A stretch of DNA of 64,000 bases. Origin: Rhizobium sp. AAP43 (GTDB taxonomy: Bacteria > Pseudomonadota > Alphaproteobacteria > Rhizobiales > Rhizobiaceae). The notes under the pieces are model-generated. The model was given only the letters and a program-made list of their open reading frames with translations, made no database searches and had not been told where the DNA came from. Made by a program: the position numbers and the translations under genes. The stretch lies in NCBI RefSeq assembly GCF_001296045.1, contig NZ_LJHS01000018.1, forward strand, positions 62,001 to 126,000. Direction: 5' to 3'. Positions 50,221 through 58,943 of this stretch are shown one piece after another; the first letter of the stretch is position 1, and every line of letters begins with the position of its first letter.

Positions 50221-51714
50221 TCAGATCTTGGCGCTGGCCACGATCAGCATGAAAGCCGGAATTTCATCGCCGAAACCAACCGGTGTCGGACCGTCATCGT
50301 CGTCACGGCGACGGCGGCGCTCGCGGTGATCGTCATTGGCGGGATAGGGGCGTCCCGGATTGCGGCCGCCCTGAGGTTTGCGATTGTCCGCTCTCTGGTT
50401 TTCGACTGCCACGCTTTCCGTCCTTACCGTTACAGGTGCTTCTTCAACTATGATGATGGGAGTATCCTCGCGCGGCGTGTCAGCCTTGTGACTGCGCTTG
50501 CCGCGGCCCCGGTCGCGATCACGTTCGCGACCCTTGCCACGACCGCGACCGGCATCTTCGGTTTCTGCCCGTTCGGGCAGGCCGGAGAGGTCGCCTTCAA
50601 GCCATTCGATCTTCTGATCGATCAGCTTTTCGATGGCATCGAGGAACTTGGTGTCGCTGCGCGTCACCAGGGTGAAGGCGGCGCCCGAGCGGCCTGCACG
50701 ACCTGTGCGGCCGATGCGGTGGACATAATCCTCCGCATGGATCGGAACGTCGAAGTTGAAGACGTGGCTTACGTCCGGAATGTCGAGGCCGCGGGCAGCG
50801 ACGTCGGATGCCACCAGAAGCGTGATGGCATTGGCTTTGAAGTTGGCAAGCATGGTCGTGCGCGAGCGCTGGTCCATGTCGCCATGCAGGGCGCCGACGG
50901 AAAAGCCATGGCGCTCGAGCGAGCGGAACAGGTCCGCAACGTCCTTCTTGCGATTGCAGAAGATGATCGCATTCTTCAATTCATCCTGGGCGCGGATCAG
51001 ATCGCGCAAGGTCGAACGCTTCTCGTAGTCCTTGTTATGGCAGGCGACCAGACGCTGGGTCACCGTCTTGGCGGTCGACGACGGCGGGGCTACTTCGATT
51101 CGCGTCGGGTTCTGCAGGAACTGGTCTGCCAGCTTCTGGATCTCCGGCGGCATGGTGGCGGAGAAGAACAGCGTCTGCCGTGTAAAGGGGATCATCTTGG
51201 CAATGCGCTCGATGTCCGGGATGAAGCCCATGTCGAGCATGCGGTCGGCTTCGTCGATCACGAGGATCTCGACGCCGGTCATCAACAGCTTGCCGCGTTC
51301 GCAGTGATCGAGCAGGCGGCCAGGCGTGCAAATAAGCACATCGGCGCCACGTTCCAGCTTTCGGTTCTGTTCTTCGAACGACACGCCACCGATCAACAGG
51401 GCGACGTTCAGCTTGTGGTTTTTCCCATATTTATCAAAGTTTTCAGCAACCTGCGCTGCGAGTTCGCGCGTCGGTTCCAAGATCAGCGTGCGTGGCATGC
51501 GGGCACGCGCACGGCCCTTCTCAAGAAGGGTCAGCATTGGCAGAACGAAGGATGCCGTCTTGCCCGTCCCGGTCTGAGCGATACCCAGAATATCCCGACG
51601 TTCAAGCGCAGGCGGGATAGCACCGGCCTGAATAGGCGTCGGAATATTATAGCCGGCATCGGTGACGGCTGAGAGGACTTTCTGGCTCAGGCCAAGGTCA
51701 GCAAAAGTGGTCAA
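50221..51714 (-). CDS. DEAD-box RNA helicase with Arg/Gly-rich tail
   Basis: About 497 residues. Helicase motifs in order: Q motif (IPTPIQ), AQTGTGKT, PTRELAAQ, VIDEADRMLDMGF, FFSATMP, ARGLDIP and HRIGRTGRAGRSG. The last 100 residues are rich in Arg, Gly and Asp (GRGRGKGRERDRDRGRGKRS), like RhlE-type tails that bind RNA. The start is taken as TTG 51714 (LTTFADLGLSQ), the beginning of family similarity. The frame is open to an ATG at 51834. Confidence 0.85.
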   Translation of the reverse strand: MTTFADLGLSQKVLSAVTDAGYNIPTPIQAGAIPPALERRDILGIAQTGTGKTASFVLPMLTLLEKGRARARMPRTLILEPTRELAAQVAENFDKYGKNHKLNVALLIGGVSFEEQNRKLERGADVLICTPGRLLDHCERGKLLMTGVEILVIDEADRMLDMGFIPDIERIAKMIPFTRQTLFFSATMPPEIQKLADQFLQNPTRIEVAPPSSTAKTVTQRLVACHNKDYEKRSTLRDLIRAQDELKNAIIFCNRKKDVADLFRSLERHGFSVGALHGDMDQRSRTTMLANFKANAITLLVASDVAARGLDIPDVSHVFNFDVPIHAEDYVHRIGRTGRAGRSGAAFTLVTRSDTKFLDAIEKLIDQKIEWLEGDLSGLPERAETEDAGRGRGKGRERDRDRGRGKRSHKADTPREDTPIIIVEEAPVTVRTESVAVENQRADNRKPQGGRNPGRPYPANDDHRERRRRRDDDDGPTPVGFGDEIPAFMLIVASAKI

Positions 51715-51939
51715 AGGGAAATAGTTTCCGTTCCTGTTCAAACGAACATCGATGAGACGGCTCGGATGCGAACCGTATTGGTTGCGCCGAATAGTGGCAA
51801 ACCATCCGAAAGTCAAGGAAACGGCCAGAATCAACAGAGGAAAGGCTTAACAATGCACGTTAAATTGGGCGGTCCGACAATAAAAGCGGCAGCCAGAAAC
51901 GGTTGCCATGACGAAGGGCTTGAAAAGCCTTTGCGAATG

Positions 51940-53241
51940 TCAGTTGATCAGAGGCTCTAGCTTCATGCCGGCATTGAGAAAGCGCATCGGGTCCAGTGCG
52001 TCACCATTGCGGCGCACTTCGTAATGCAGATGCGGGCCTGTCGACCGGCCAGTCGAGCCAGAAAGCCCGATCACGTCGCCGGCCTGCAGCGTGTCACCGG
52101 CCTTGACCAGAATTCGGGAAAGGTGACCGTAACGCGTTGTCAGACCCAGGCCGTGATCGACCTCGACCATATTGCCGTAGCCACCCGCCATGCCGGCGCT
52201 GACCACTGTCCCGGTCCCCGTGGAGCGAACTTCCGATCCGGTCGGTGCGCGAAAATCAATGCCTGCATGCATGGCAAGGCCGCCAAGGAATGGGTCGGGG
52301 CGGTTGCCAAAGCGGCTGGTAATGTCGTGGCCAGGGGCGGGATTGGCAAAAGGCAGCCGCCGGGCCGTGTCACGAACCGCTTCAAGCCGCGTGAGTGTCG
52401 TATCGAGCATGTTGAGGGAGGCGTTGAAGCTTTGTTCGTTCCGCGGCGCAAGGTAGGGCCCGCCGATCGCCTCGGGCACGATCTCCGCAGCGGCCGACTC
52501 GACTGGCACACCTTGCCGGTCAAGAATGGCTGCGATTTCATCCGCCGTCTTTGCTGCACCGGTCGTCAGTTCTGCGATCCGCGCCATCTGTTCCGCCTCA
52601 ATCTCCTTCAGGGAGAGCGTCATGTGGGAAAACAGGCGGTCCGCACGATCAGCAACATTGTCCGTGGTCATCGGCACGTAGCCAAGCGCAAGCGACGCAT
52701 GTGCCTTTGGCTGATCAGCTCCTGTCGGCGCGCCGAGTAGCGATGCGAACGCACGCGAACCATCCGGGGTCACGCTGGCCTGATCGTCCTGGGCGCCGTC
52801 CTTTTTCCGGGCAGGCGAGGGGCTTTCAGACGGAATAGAAGTCCCGACATTTGCATCCTTCAGCAATGCGCCAATCCGACCATGGCGGGAGGTGAGCGCC
52901 ATTTGCTGTTCGAGAAGCTTTTCAACTTTTTCCTCGACAACCTGCTGATCGAGCAATTGCCGCGATGTCACGCGATCCACCTGCGCACGCAGTGCCGCGA
53001 TCCGGTCTTCATATTCATGCTGCATGCGGGCCTGGCGTGCCATGGTGGCGCCAATCAGGTTGTCGCGCAGCACAAGATAGGTCGTCGCACCCAGGTAGCC
53101 GATCGCCATGACTCCGATGAAACATGCCGTCAGCGCCAGCATCCAAGGCCTTATCGTCATGTGGCGGATGCGGTCGCCGCTCGCGAGGATGACTACATGC
53201 TGCTGACGACGCTTGCCGAAAACCTGGTTGCTGGAAGTCAT
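51940..53241 (-). CDS. M23 family metallopeptidase (peptidoglycan endopeptidase)
   Basis: 433 residues. One N-terminal membrane helix (WMLALTACFIGVMAIGYL), a coiled coil at about residues 70-120, a Ser/Pro linker, then a C-terminal LytM-type peptidase with zinc ligands in HAGIDF and HLHYE, plus GNMVEVDHG and GYGNM. Predicted periplasmic endopeptidase anchored in the inner membrane. The rhizobial polar-growth factor RgsM is of this type; identity with it is not shown. ATG 53241 has AGGGGA 11 bases upstream. Confidence 0.88.
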   Translation of the reverse strand: MTSSNQVFGKRRQQHVVILASGDRIRHMTIRPWMLALTACFIGVMAIGYLGATTYLVLRDNLIGATMARQARMQHEYEDRIAALRAQVDRVTSRQLLDQQVVEEKVEKLLEQQMALTSRHGRIGALLKDANVGTSIPSESPSPARKKDGAQDDQASVTPDGSRAFASLLGAPTGADQPKAHASLALGYVPMTTDNVADRADRLFSHMTLSLKEIEAEQMARIAELTTGAAKTADEIAAILDRQGVPVESAAAEIVPEAIGGPYLAPRNEQSFNASLNMLDTTLTRLEAVRDTARRLPFANPAPGHDITSRFGNRPDPFLGGLAMHAGIDFRAPTGSEVRSTGTGTVVSAGMAGGYGNMVEVDHGLGLTTRYGHLSRILVKAGDTLQAGDVIGLSGSTGRSTGPHLHYEVRRNGDALDPMRFLNAGMKLEPLIN

Positions 53242-53386
53242 ACCCGTATTGTCCCCTGCTCTTATCCCCGAGCGTCGCCTCGAACAACTCCGGGAAAATC
53301 GCGAGTCGTCACAGATCTTCTCGCGAAGATTAGTAATGCATGATTAGGGTTAATGAAGGGTTAGGTGTCGGAAACTGCACGCTCTT

Positions 53387-54232
53387 TCAGGAATGGTTCT
53401 TGGACGATAGACTGCGATAGAAGGAGGGCGTCAAACCGGCCTCGGCCCGCGCAACATCGTTGAAAGGCGCCTTCAGCTGGCCGCGGAAATTGGCGCGCAC
53501 GAGGTCCTGGAATGTGGTCGCCGGGTTGCGTTTTTCGCGGGCGCAAAGAAAACGGAACCATTTGGCACCTACCGCGACATGGCCCTTTTCATCCTCGTAG
53601 ATGACGGAGAGCACATCGGCGCTGTCGATGTCGCCGGTTTCCCGCATCTTCTCCTGCAGCGCCGGGGTGACGTCGAGGCCGCGCGCCTCGAGAATGAGGG
53701 GTACGACGGCAAGTCGCGCCGTAAGGTCGTTGCGCGTCGAATGTGCGGCCTGCCACAATCCGTCATGCGCCGGCATGTCACCATAGTCCGCGCCGAGCGC
53801 CCGGAGACGGTCCCGCACCATGCGGAAATGCTTGGCCTCTTCATATGCGACCTTCATCCAGCCATCGAAGAAGGATTGCGGCACGGGCTCGGTCGCGAAG
53901 CGCGCGACGATGTCGAGCGCAAGGTCGACGGCATTGAGCTCGATGTGAGCAAGCGCATGCAGAAGCGCGATCCGGCCGGGAAGCGTATGCAAGGAGCGCT
54001 TGCCGACCGCCTTAGGCGGAACGAGTTCGGGCTTGTCCGGGCGGCCCGGTCTGTCGGGCAGGGGCGGATCGAGCGGCGACCGCAAGGACAGACGCCGCTC
54101 GTGCCAGCGGACCGCCGCTGTCTGGGCAAGAGCCGTCTTTTCGTCCAGATCGGCGCTCGAGATGGCAAGACTGGCCGCCCCGCGCAACGAGTGGAAAGCG
54201 GCTGCCGGCAACGGGCCATCCGCGAAACTCAT
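53387..54232 (-). CDS. DUF455 ferritin-like protein
   Basis: 281 residues, four-helix ferritin-like fold with paired metal ligands: AHIELNAVDLALD, YEEAKHFRMV, LEARGLD and YEDEKGHVAVG (EExxH-type patterns). DUF455 proteins are related to tRNA-hydroxylase/rubrerythrin-type diiron enzymes, but substrate is unknown. Its start overlaps the bcp stop by four bases (ATGA), so it may act in the same oxidative context. Confidence 0.85.
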   Translation of the reverse strand: MSFADGPLPAAAFHSLRGAASLAISSADLDEKTALAQTAAVRWHERRLSLRSPLDPPLPDRPGRPDKPELVPPKAVGKRSLHTLPGRIALLHALAHIELNAVDLALDIVARFATEPVPQSFFDGWMKVAYEEAKHFRMVRDRLRALGADYGDMPAHDGLWQAAHSTRNDLTARLAVVPLILEARGLDVTPALQEKMRETGDIDSADVLSVIYEDEKGHVAVGAKWFRFLCAREKRNPATTFQDLVRANFRGQLKAPFNDVARAEAGLTPSFYRSLSSKNHS

Positions 54233-54696
54233 AGCGATTGCGCAGCCTTAAGCACGGCCTCGGCATGGCCGGGGACCTTCACCTTGCGCCAGACCTCTAC
54301 GATTTTTCCATCGGGGCCGATCAGGACAGTGCTGCGCTCGACGCCCATGTAAGTCTTGCCGTACATGCTCTTCTCCTTCCAGACGCCATAGGCTTCGAGA
54401 GCGGTATGCTCTTCGTCGGCTGCGAGAATGACGGAAAGCGAATGTTTGGATGCGAACTTGTCGTGGCTCTTCACCGAATCAGGCGACATGCCGATGACCA
54501 CGGTTCCCGCGGCGGCAAAATCCGACGCAAGCCCGGTAAAGTCGACAGCCTCGGTGGTGCAGCCGCTCGTGTCGTCTTTCGGGTAGAAATACAGAACAAC
54601 CGATTTTTCGGCGAATTCCGAGAGCGATACCGTACCGCCGCCATTGCGGGGAAGGGTGAAATCGGGGGCGCTGTCCCCAGCCGTCAATTCCGTCAT
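54229..54696 (-). CDS. bcp: Bcp-type thiol peroxidase (peroxiredoxin Q)
   Basis: 155 residues of AhpC/TSA fold. Peroxidatic Cys46 in DDTSGCTTEAVDF; YFYPKDD and GMSPDSVKSHDKF are typical. It is the only cysteine in the protein; the resolving Cys five residues later in many Bcp is Asp here, so it must work as a 1-Cys enzyme with an external thiol. ATG 54696 is preceded by AAAGG. Upstream in-frame start at 54792 has no support. Confidence 0.93.
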   Translation of the reverse strand: MTELTAGDSAPDFTLPRNGGGTVSLSEFAEKSVVLYFYPKDDTSGCTTEAVDFTGLASDFAAAGTVVIGMSPDSVKSHDKFASKHSLSVILAADEEHTALEAYGVWKEKSMYGKTYMGVERSTVLIGPDGKIVEVWRKVKVPGHAEAVLKAAQSL

Positions 54697-54818
54697 GGGA
54701 TAACCTTTCTTTTGCCCGTTTTGTGAGTGATTGTGGGCGTCATCGATATATAGTCCGCTCCGAGGTCGTCCAGAGCGACTTGATAGCGGCATCGATCAGC
54801 GGAGACAATCACCAGGAC

Positions 54819-57800
54819 ATGTCTGAGATCCGGGGCGAAAAGCTACGGTTTCGCAAGCGGGACATCGTGCCGCTGCATGCCCTCCCGTCCGCGCAAGCCG
54901 AGGACCCCATCATCGTGCATTGCCCTCCGCCGAAGCGATCCATCGCTCGTCGATTGGCGCGCGTTCTGGCGGGTTTTCTGGCGCTGTGGGTTGTGGTCTT
55001 TATCGGAATCTATGCCGTGGTCGAAAGCGGCACGCTGGACAAGTCGCTCGCGGCCCGTGCCGAGGCCGTGATGAACAAGGCCGTTGGCCCGGACTTCGAA
55101 GCCAGGGTGGGCGCGGCCACCGTGCGTTTCTCGCAAGGCATGGAGATGTCGATCGAGGCACGGGACGTCGTCCTTGTCGATGCTGCTCAGAGACAGCAGA
55201 TCGCGGTCACGCATTCCGTTCAGTTCGTACTGGACCCCTTGGCGCTACTCGGCGGCCGGTTCGTGGTTCGTGAGGTCGTCAGCAATGGGATCAGTCTCGA
55301 TGCGCGGCTTCTGCCCAAGCGCGAGCCCATGGATCTCTCCGGTGTCCGCATCGATACGGTTCCGGACATTTTCGAAAAGGCTTTTGTCGAACTCGAACGT
55401 ATCCAGACCTTCCTGGCGCGTGGTGGCCTTGATCGCCTTCGCCTTGGTGGTCTGGAGGTCGAGACCACCAGCGTCAGTGGTCGACCAATGGTGCTTGGCG
55501 TTGACGACATTGCCCTGGAGCGTGGCGTCGATAACTCTCTGTCTATCTTCGGCGCAATCTCCGTTAACGGCCAGCAGACAGAACTGACAGCGCTCACCAC
55601 GAATGAAAATGGCAAACCGCAATCGCTCACTGTCCGGATCGCCGATTTCCGCGTGACGCCGTTCTTGCTGCGGCGTTCGAGCGCCGGTATGGCACGCCAG
55701 GGGATCGACGGAACGGCCGAACTCTTGCTCAATGCAAAACGAGGCAGTCAGGATCAGCCGCCACAGATGGCGCTCGCCGTCAACGTTGACGGCGCGACCT
55801 TCTACTCGGACGGGCAGCCGCAATCCCTCGATCAGGCCAGGCTAAACCTGCTCTACGACTTTTCGAAGCGTACCGTCGAACTCTCGGACTCGGTCGCTCG
55901 ATTTGGCGGAACCGTACTCCCGCTGTCCGGCGGAGTGATCGACCTCGACCGTTTGCCCGAGGGCAAAAATTTCCCGAAGGGATTCGGGGTGGACATCGTC
56001 GTCACCGAAGGCCGGTCGAACGTGGCAAGCGCAAATGAAGCGTCCTTGCCCTTTTTCCTGAAAGGTTATGGTCGCTATCTCCCAGGAGAAAAGCGTCTCC
56101 AGCTCGATACGCTAGACGTCTCCAGCCCAGCCGGCAGCATGAAGGGCAAGTTGGGTATCCGCTTCGGCGGAACCGGACCTGAAATCCGCTTCAACGCCAA
56201 GGTCGAGAACATGAAGACGGCCGCGGTCAAGCAATTCTGGCCATACTGGATCGCCGACAAGCCGCGCAAATGGGTCCTCGAAAACATCTATGGCGGTATC
56301 ATCCCGACAGGCACGATCGATGTCTTCATTCCGCAGAACCGCTTGAGCATCGAGCCGAAACCTGTGCGGCTCGACGAGAATGAATTGCGCATCGGCTTCG
56401 ATATCGAGGATGCCCGGCTCAATCTCACGGGCGAGATCCCGCCGCTGCGGGATGTCTATGGGCGCTTCGACATGGTGGGTGGGAAAGTCGATGTGGATAT
56501 CCGCTCGGCCGGATCCTATTTTCCGTCCGGACGCACAGTCATGCTCGAAGGCGGCGCCTTCAAGCTGGCGGAAGCTTATGACAAGCCGCTCATGGCAGAT
56601 ATCGACGTCAACCTGAGCGGAACGGCGGATGCCGTTGCGGAACTTGTATCGTTCAAGCCGATTGCAGCTCTGCAACGCATCGGCTTCAAGGCGGATGATT
56701 TTACCGGCAAGGTGTCGGGCAACGCCAAGATCCGCGTCGGCCTGGTCGCTGACCAGAAGCCGCCTGCACCCGTATGGAGCGCCGGCCTCACACTCGACAA
56801 GGTCGATATCAAGAAGCCGTTCGACGGTCGCGAGGTGAAGCAGTTCTCCGGCAAGATCGATGTTGATACAAAGCTGGCACGCATCGAAGGTGATGCCCGC
56901 GTCGAAGACGTGCCGATGGAAATTCGCATGGTCGAGCCGGTCGAAAAGAACCAGCCGGCGACTGTGCGTGAGCGCGTGATCAAGGCAAAGCTCGACAATG
57001 CGGCGCGGGAAAAGCTGGTGCCGGGTCTCGCGGAGATCATCGACGGCCCCATATCGGTCGAACTGTCGCGCATCGATGACAAGAAGCAGTCGGTCAGCGT
57101 CGATCTTAAAAGTGCCAGCCTCACTTTCCCGTGGGTCGGCTGGGCCAAGGGGCAGGGCATCGGCGCCAAGGCTGAGTTCGAACTCATGGCAGACGGAGAC
57201 GGGCAGAGGATCGAAAAATTCAACCTCGCAGGCGAGGGATTCGGTGTCTCCGGTGAGATGTCGCTCAATCGCAACGGGCTGGTGGCCGCGAACCTTTCTC
57301 GTGTGAGACTCAGTCCTGGCGACGAAGTCGCGCTGAAGATCAGCCAGGCCAAGGGGCGATACAGTGTCACAGCAACCGGGGCATCCTTCGATGCGCGCTC
57401 GTTGATTTCGAAGGCCAAGAAGCCCTCGGACTCGAGCGGTGGCTCCGGCGGCGGCGCCAGCATTCGTGTGGAGGCGCAGCTCGACCGGGTGGTGGGATTT
57501 GGTAATGAGCAACTCTCCGGCGTCTCAGTCATCTATGCCGCGCGGGGCAGTCGGGTGACCGGTGTCGACTTTTCCGGCGTGACGGGACGTGGCCAGGCGC
57601 TTGTGGCAAAACTGCGCGACCAGGACGACCAGCGTGAATTGACAATGACCAGCAGTGATGCCGGCGCCGTCGTTCGCTTCCTTGACATCTACAATCGTCT
57701 CTCTGGTGGATTGGCCAACATGAAGTTGACCGAGGTTCGCGAGGGCGCGTGGACCGGTGGTCTCGACTTGCGCAACTTCCAGGTCGACAACGAAGAGCGC

Positions 57801-58229
57801 CTGCAGTCGATCGTCTCCACGCCGGCTGGAGCCGATGGCCAGAGTCTGAACAGTGCGGTGAAGCGGGATATCGACGTAAGTTCTGCCCGATTCCAGCGTG
57901 CCTTCGCACGGCTTGCCGTCATCGATGGGACGATCAGCGTCGAGAATGGCATCGTGCGCGGTGAGCAGGTCGGCGCCAGTTTTCAGGGCATCATCCGGGA
58001 TGCCAGCGGTCGCATCGACATGACCGGAACTTTCATGCCGGCCTATGGCCTCAACCGCCTGTTTGGAGAGCTTCCTGTTATCGGTCTCATTCTCGGCAAT
58101 GGCCGCGATCGCGGCCTGCTCGGGATCACCTTCAAGCTTACCGGTGCCAGCGATAAGCCGAACCTTGTCATCAACCCGCTCTCGATTATCGCGCCCGGGG
58201 TCTTTCGCCAGGTCTTCGAGTTCCGCTAG
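54819..58229 (+). CDS. Large AsmA/YhdP-like envelope protein (DUF3971)
   Basis: 1136 residues. A basic cytosolic leader (KRSIARRLARVLAGFLALWVVVFIGIYAV anchors it to the membrane, shown here in part as ARRLARVLAGFLALWVV) is followed by a long periplasmic body of beta-strand repeats, containing KRDIVP at the N-terminus and FEARVGAATVRFSQGMEMS. The C-terminus has AsmA-like YGLNRLFGELPVIGLILGNG and LGITFKL. AsmA-like proteins are thought to move phospholipid between membranes. ATG 54819 chosen by family; frame is open from 54723. Divergent from bcp. Confidence 0.83.
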   Translation: MSEIRGEKLRFRKRDIVPLHALPSAQAEDPIIVHCPPPKRSIARRLARVLAGFLALWVVVFIGIYAVVESGTLDKSLAARAEAVMNKAVGPDFEARVGAATVRFSQGMEMSIEARDVVLVDAAQRQQIAVTHSVQFVLDPLALLGGRFVVREVVSNGISLDARLLPKREPMDLSGVRIDTVPDIFEKAFVELERIQTFLARGGLDRLRLGGLEVETTSVSGRPMVLGVDDIALERGVDNSLSIFGAISVNGQQTELTALTTNENGKPQSLTVRIADFRVTPFLLRRSSAGMARQGIDGTAELLLNAKRGSQDQPPQMALAVNVDGATFYSDGQPQSLDQARLNLLYDFSKRTVELSDSVARFGGTVLPLSGGVIDLDRLPEGKNFPKGFGVDIVVTEGRSNVASANEASLPFFLKGYGRYLPGEKRLQLDTLDVSSPAGSMKGKLGIRFGGTGPEIRFNAKVENMKTAAVKQFWPYWIADKPRKWVLENIYGGIIPTGTIDVFIPQNRLSIEPKPVRLDENELRIGFDIEDARLNLTGEIPPLRDVYGRFDMVGGKVDVDIRSAGSYFPSGRTVMLEGGAFKLAEAYDKPLMADIDVNLSGTADAVAELVSFKPIAALQRIGFKADDFTGKVSGNAKIRVGLVADQKPPAPVWSAGLTLDKVDIKKPFDGREVKQFSGKIDVDTKLARIEGDARVEDVPMEIRMVEPVEKNQPATVRERVIKAKLDNAAREKLVPGLAEIIDGPISVELSRIDDKKQSVSVDLKSASLTFPWVGWAKGQGIGAKAEFELMADGDGQRIEKFNLAGEGFGVSGEMSLNRNGLVAANLSRVRLSPGDEVALKISQAKGRYSVTATGASFDARSLISKAKKPSDSSGGSGGGASIRVEAQLDRVVGFGNEQLSGVSVIYAARGSRVTGVDFSGVTGRGQALVAKLRDQDDQRELTMTSSDAGAVVRFLDIYNRLSGGLANMKLTEVREGAWTGGLDLRNFQVDNEERLQSIVSTPAGADGQSLNSAVKRDIDVSSARFQRAFARLAVIDGTISVENGIVRGEQVGASFQGIIRDASGRIDMTGTFMPAYGLNRLFGELPVIGLILGNGRDRGLLGITFKLTGASDKPNLVINPLSIIAPGVFRQVFEFR

Positions 58230-58250
58230 GTGAAGGCGTATTGAGCGGGA

Positions 58251-58943
58251 TCAATCCCGTTCAAGCATGATGACGGGGATGGCGAGGTTGCGGGCTGCTT
58301 CCAGCTTTGCATAGCCCGTGATACCGCCTGAGTTTCGGCACACGAGATGCGTGACGCCAAACCGACGGAGGAGGGAGGCCTCCTCGGAAGCATCCCCGGA
58401 AGGCTTGCCCAGCATGAGTGTGTAGTGTGTAAAACCAAGCGGCTGGGTCGGCGGGTCTACCATACGGATAACAAACTGGCAGTCACTCCGCGGCAGAAAT
58501 GCATCGAGATACTGGCGTCCGAGCGCAAGAAATACGGTCGCCCCCTGCGGCAGGGCGTCGGCCGCGGCCTCCAGGTTTCCGACCGCCGTCCAGAGATCAC
58601 CCGGCCGGCGGATCCAGGCAGGTCGCTGCAGACGGCGAAGCGGGATGCCGGCAATCGCCGTCGCTCGTGCGGCATTGGCGCTGATGCGATGTGCAAAGGG
58701 ATGCGTCGCGTCAATCACGCGGTCGAACTGCTCGGCCGTCAGATACTCAACCAGTCCGTCGATGCCGCCGAAGCCGCCGATCCGAACTTCGCCTGGCGGC
58801 AGTACGGGCTCCATGGTGCGTCCGGCAAGCGACGTCACCACATGATGGCCTTCGATGACCAATTCGCTGGCCAGGCGTCGCGCCTCCTCGGTGCCGCCGA
58901 GAATGAGGATACGTTCCGCTGGCATGGCACTGTCAAGTGGCAT
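58251..58943 (-). CDS. cobK: Precorrin-6A reductase
   Basis: 230 residues. Reduces precorrin-6A in aerobic cobalamin synthesis. Motifs: ILILGGTEEARRLA, VIDATHPFAHRISANA, FLALGRQYLDAF and HLVCRNSGG. The gene overlaps cbiD by 11 bases from ATG 58943; ATG 58925 (MPAERILIL) is an alternative that would avoid the overlap. Confidence 0.93.
   Translation of the reverse strand: MPLDSAMPAERILILGGTEEARRLASELVIEGHHVVTSLAGRTMEPVLPPGEVRIGGFGGIDGLVEYLTAEQFDRVIDATHPFAHRISANAARATAIAGIPLRRLQRPAWIRRPGDLWTAVGNLEAAADALPQGATVFLALGRQYLDAFLPRSDCQFVIRMVDPPTQPLGFTHYTLMLGKPSGDASEEASLLRRFGVTHLVCRNSGGITGYAKLEAARNLAIPVIMLERD

Noticed and set aside
50155..51672. Plus-strand frame of 505 codons opposite the DEAD-box helicase
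   Set aside because: It overlaps a helicase with all motifs and shows no domain of its own.
51835..51939. Terminator-like hairpin AAGGGCTTG / AAGCCTTT after the M23 gene
   Set aside because: The stem has a mismatch, a short loop and no T-run on the minus strand.
56112..57532. Minus-strand frames of 466 and 318 codons in the AsmA-like gene
   Set aside because: Antisense to a continuous 1136-residue protein that has a membrane anchor and AsmA-type C-terminus.
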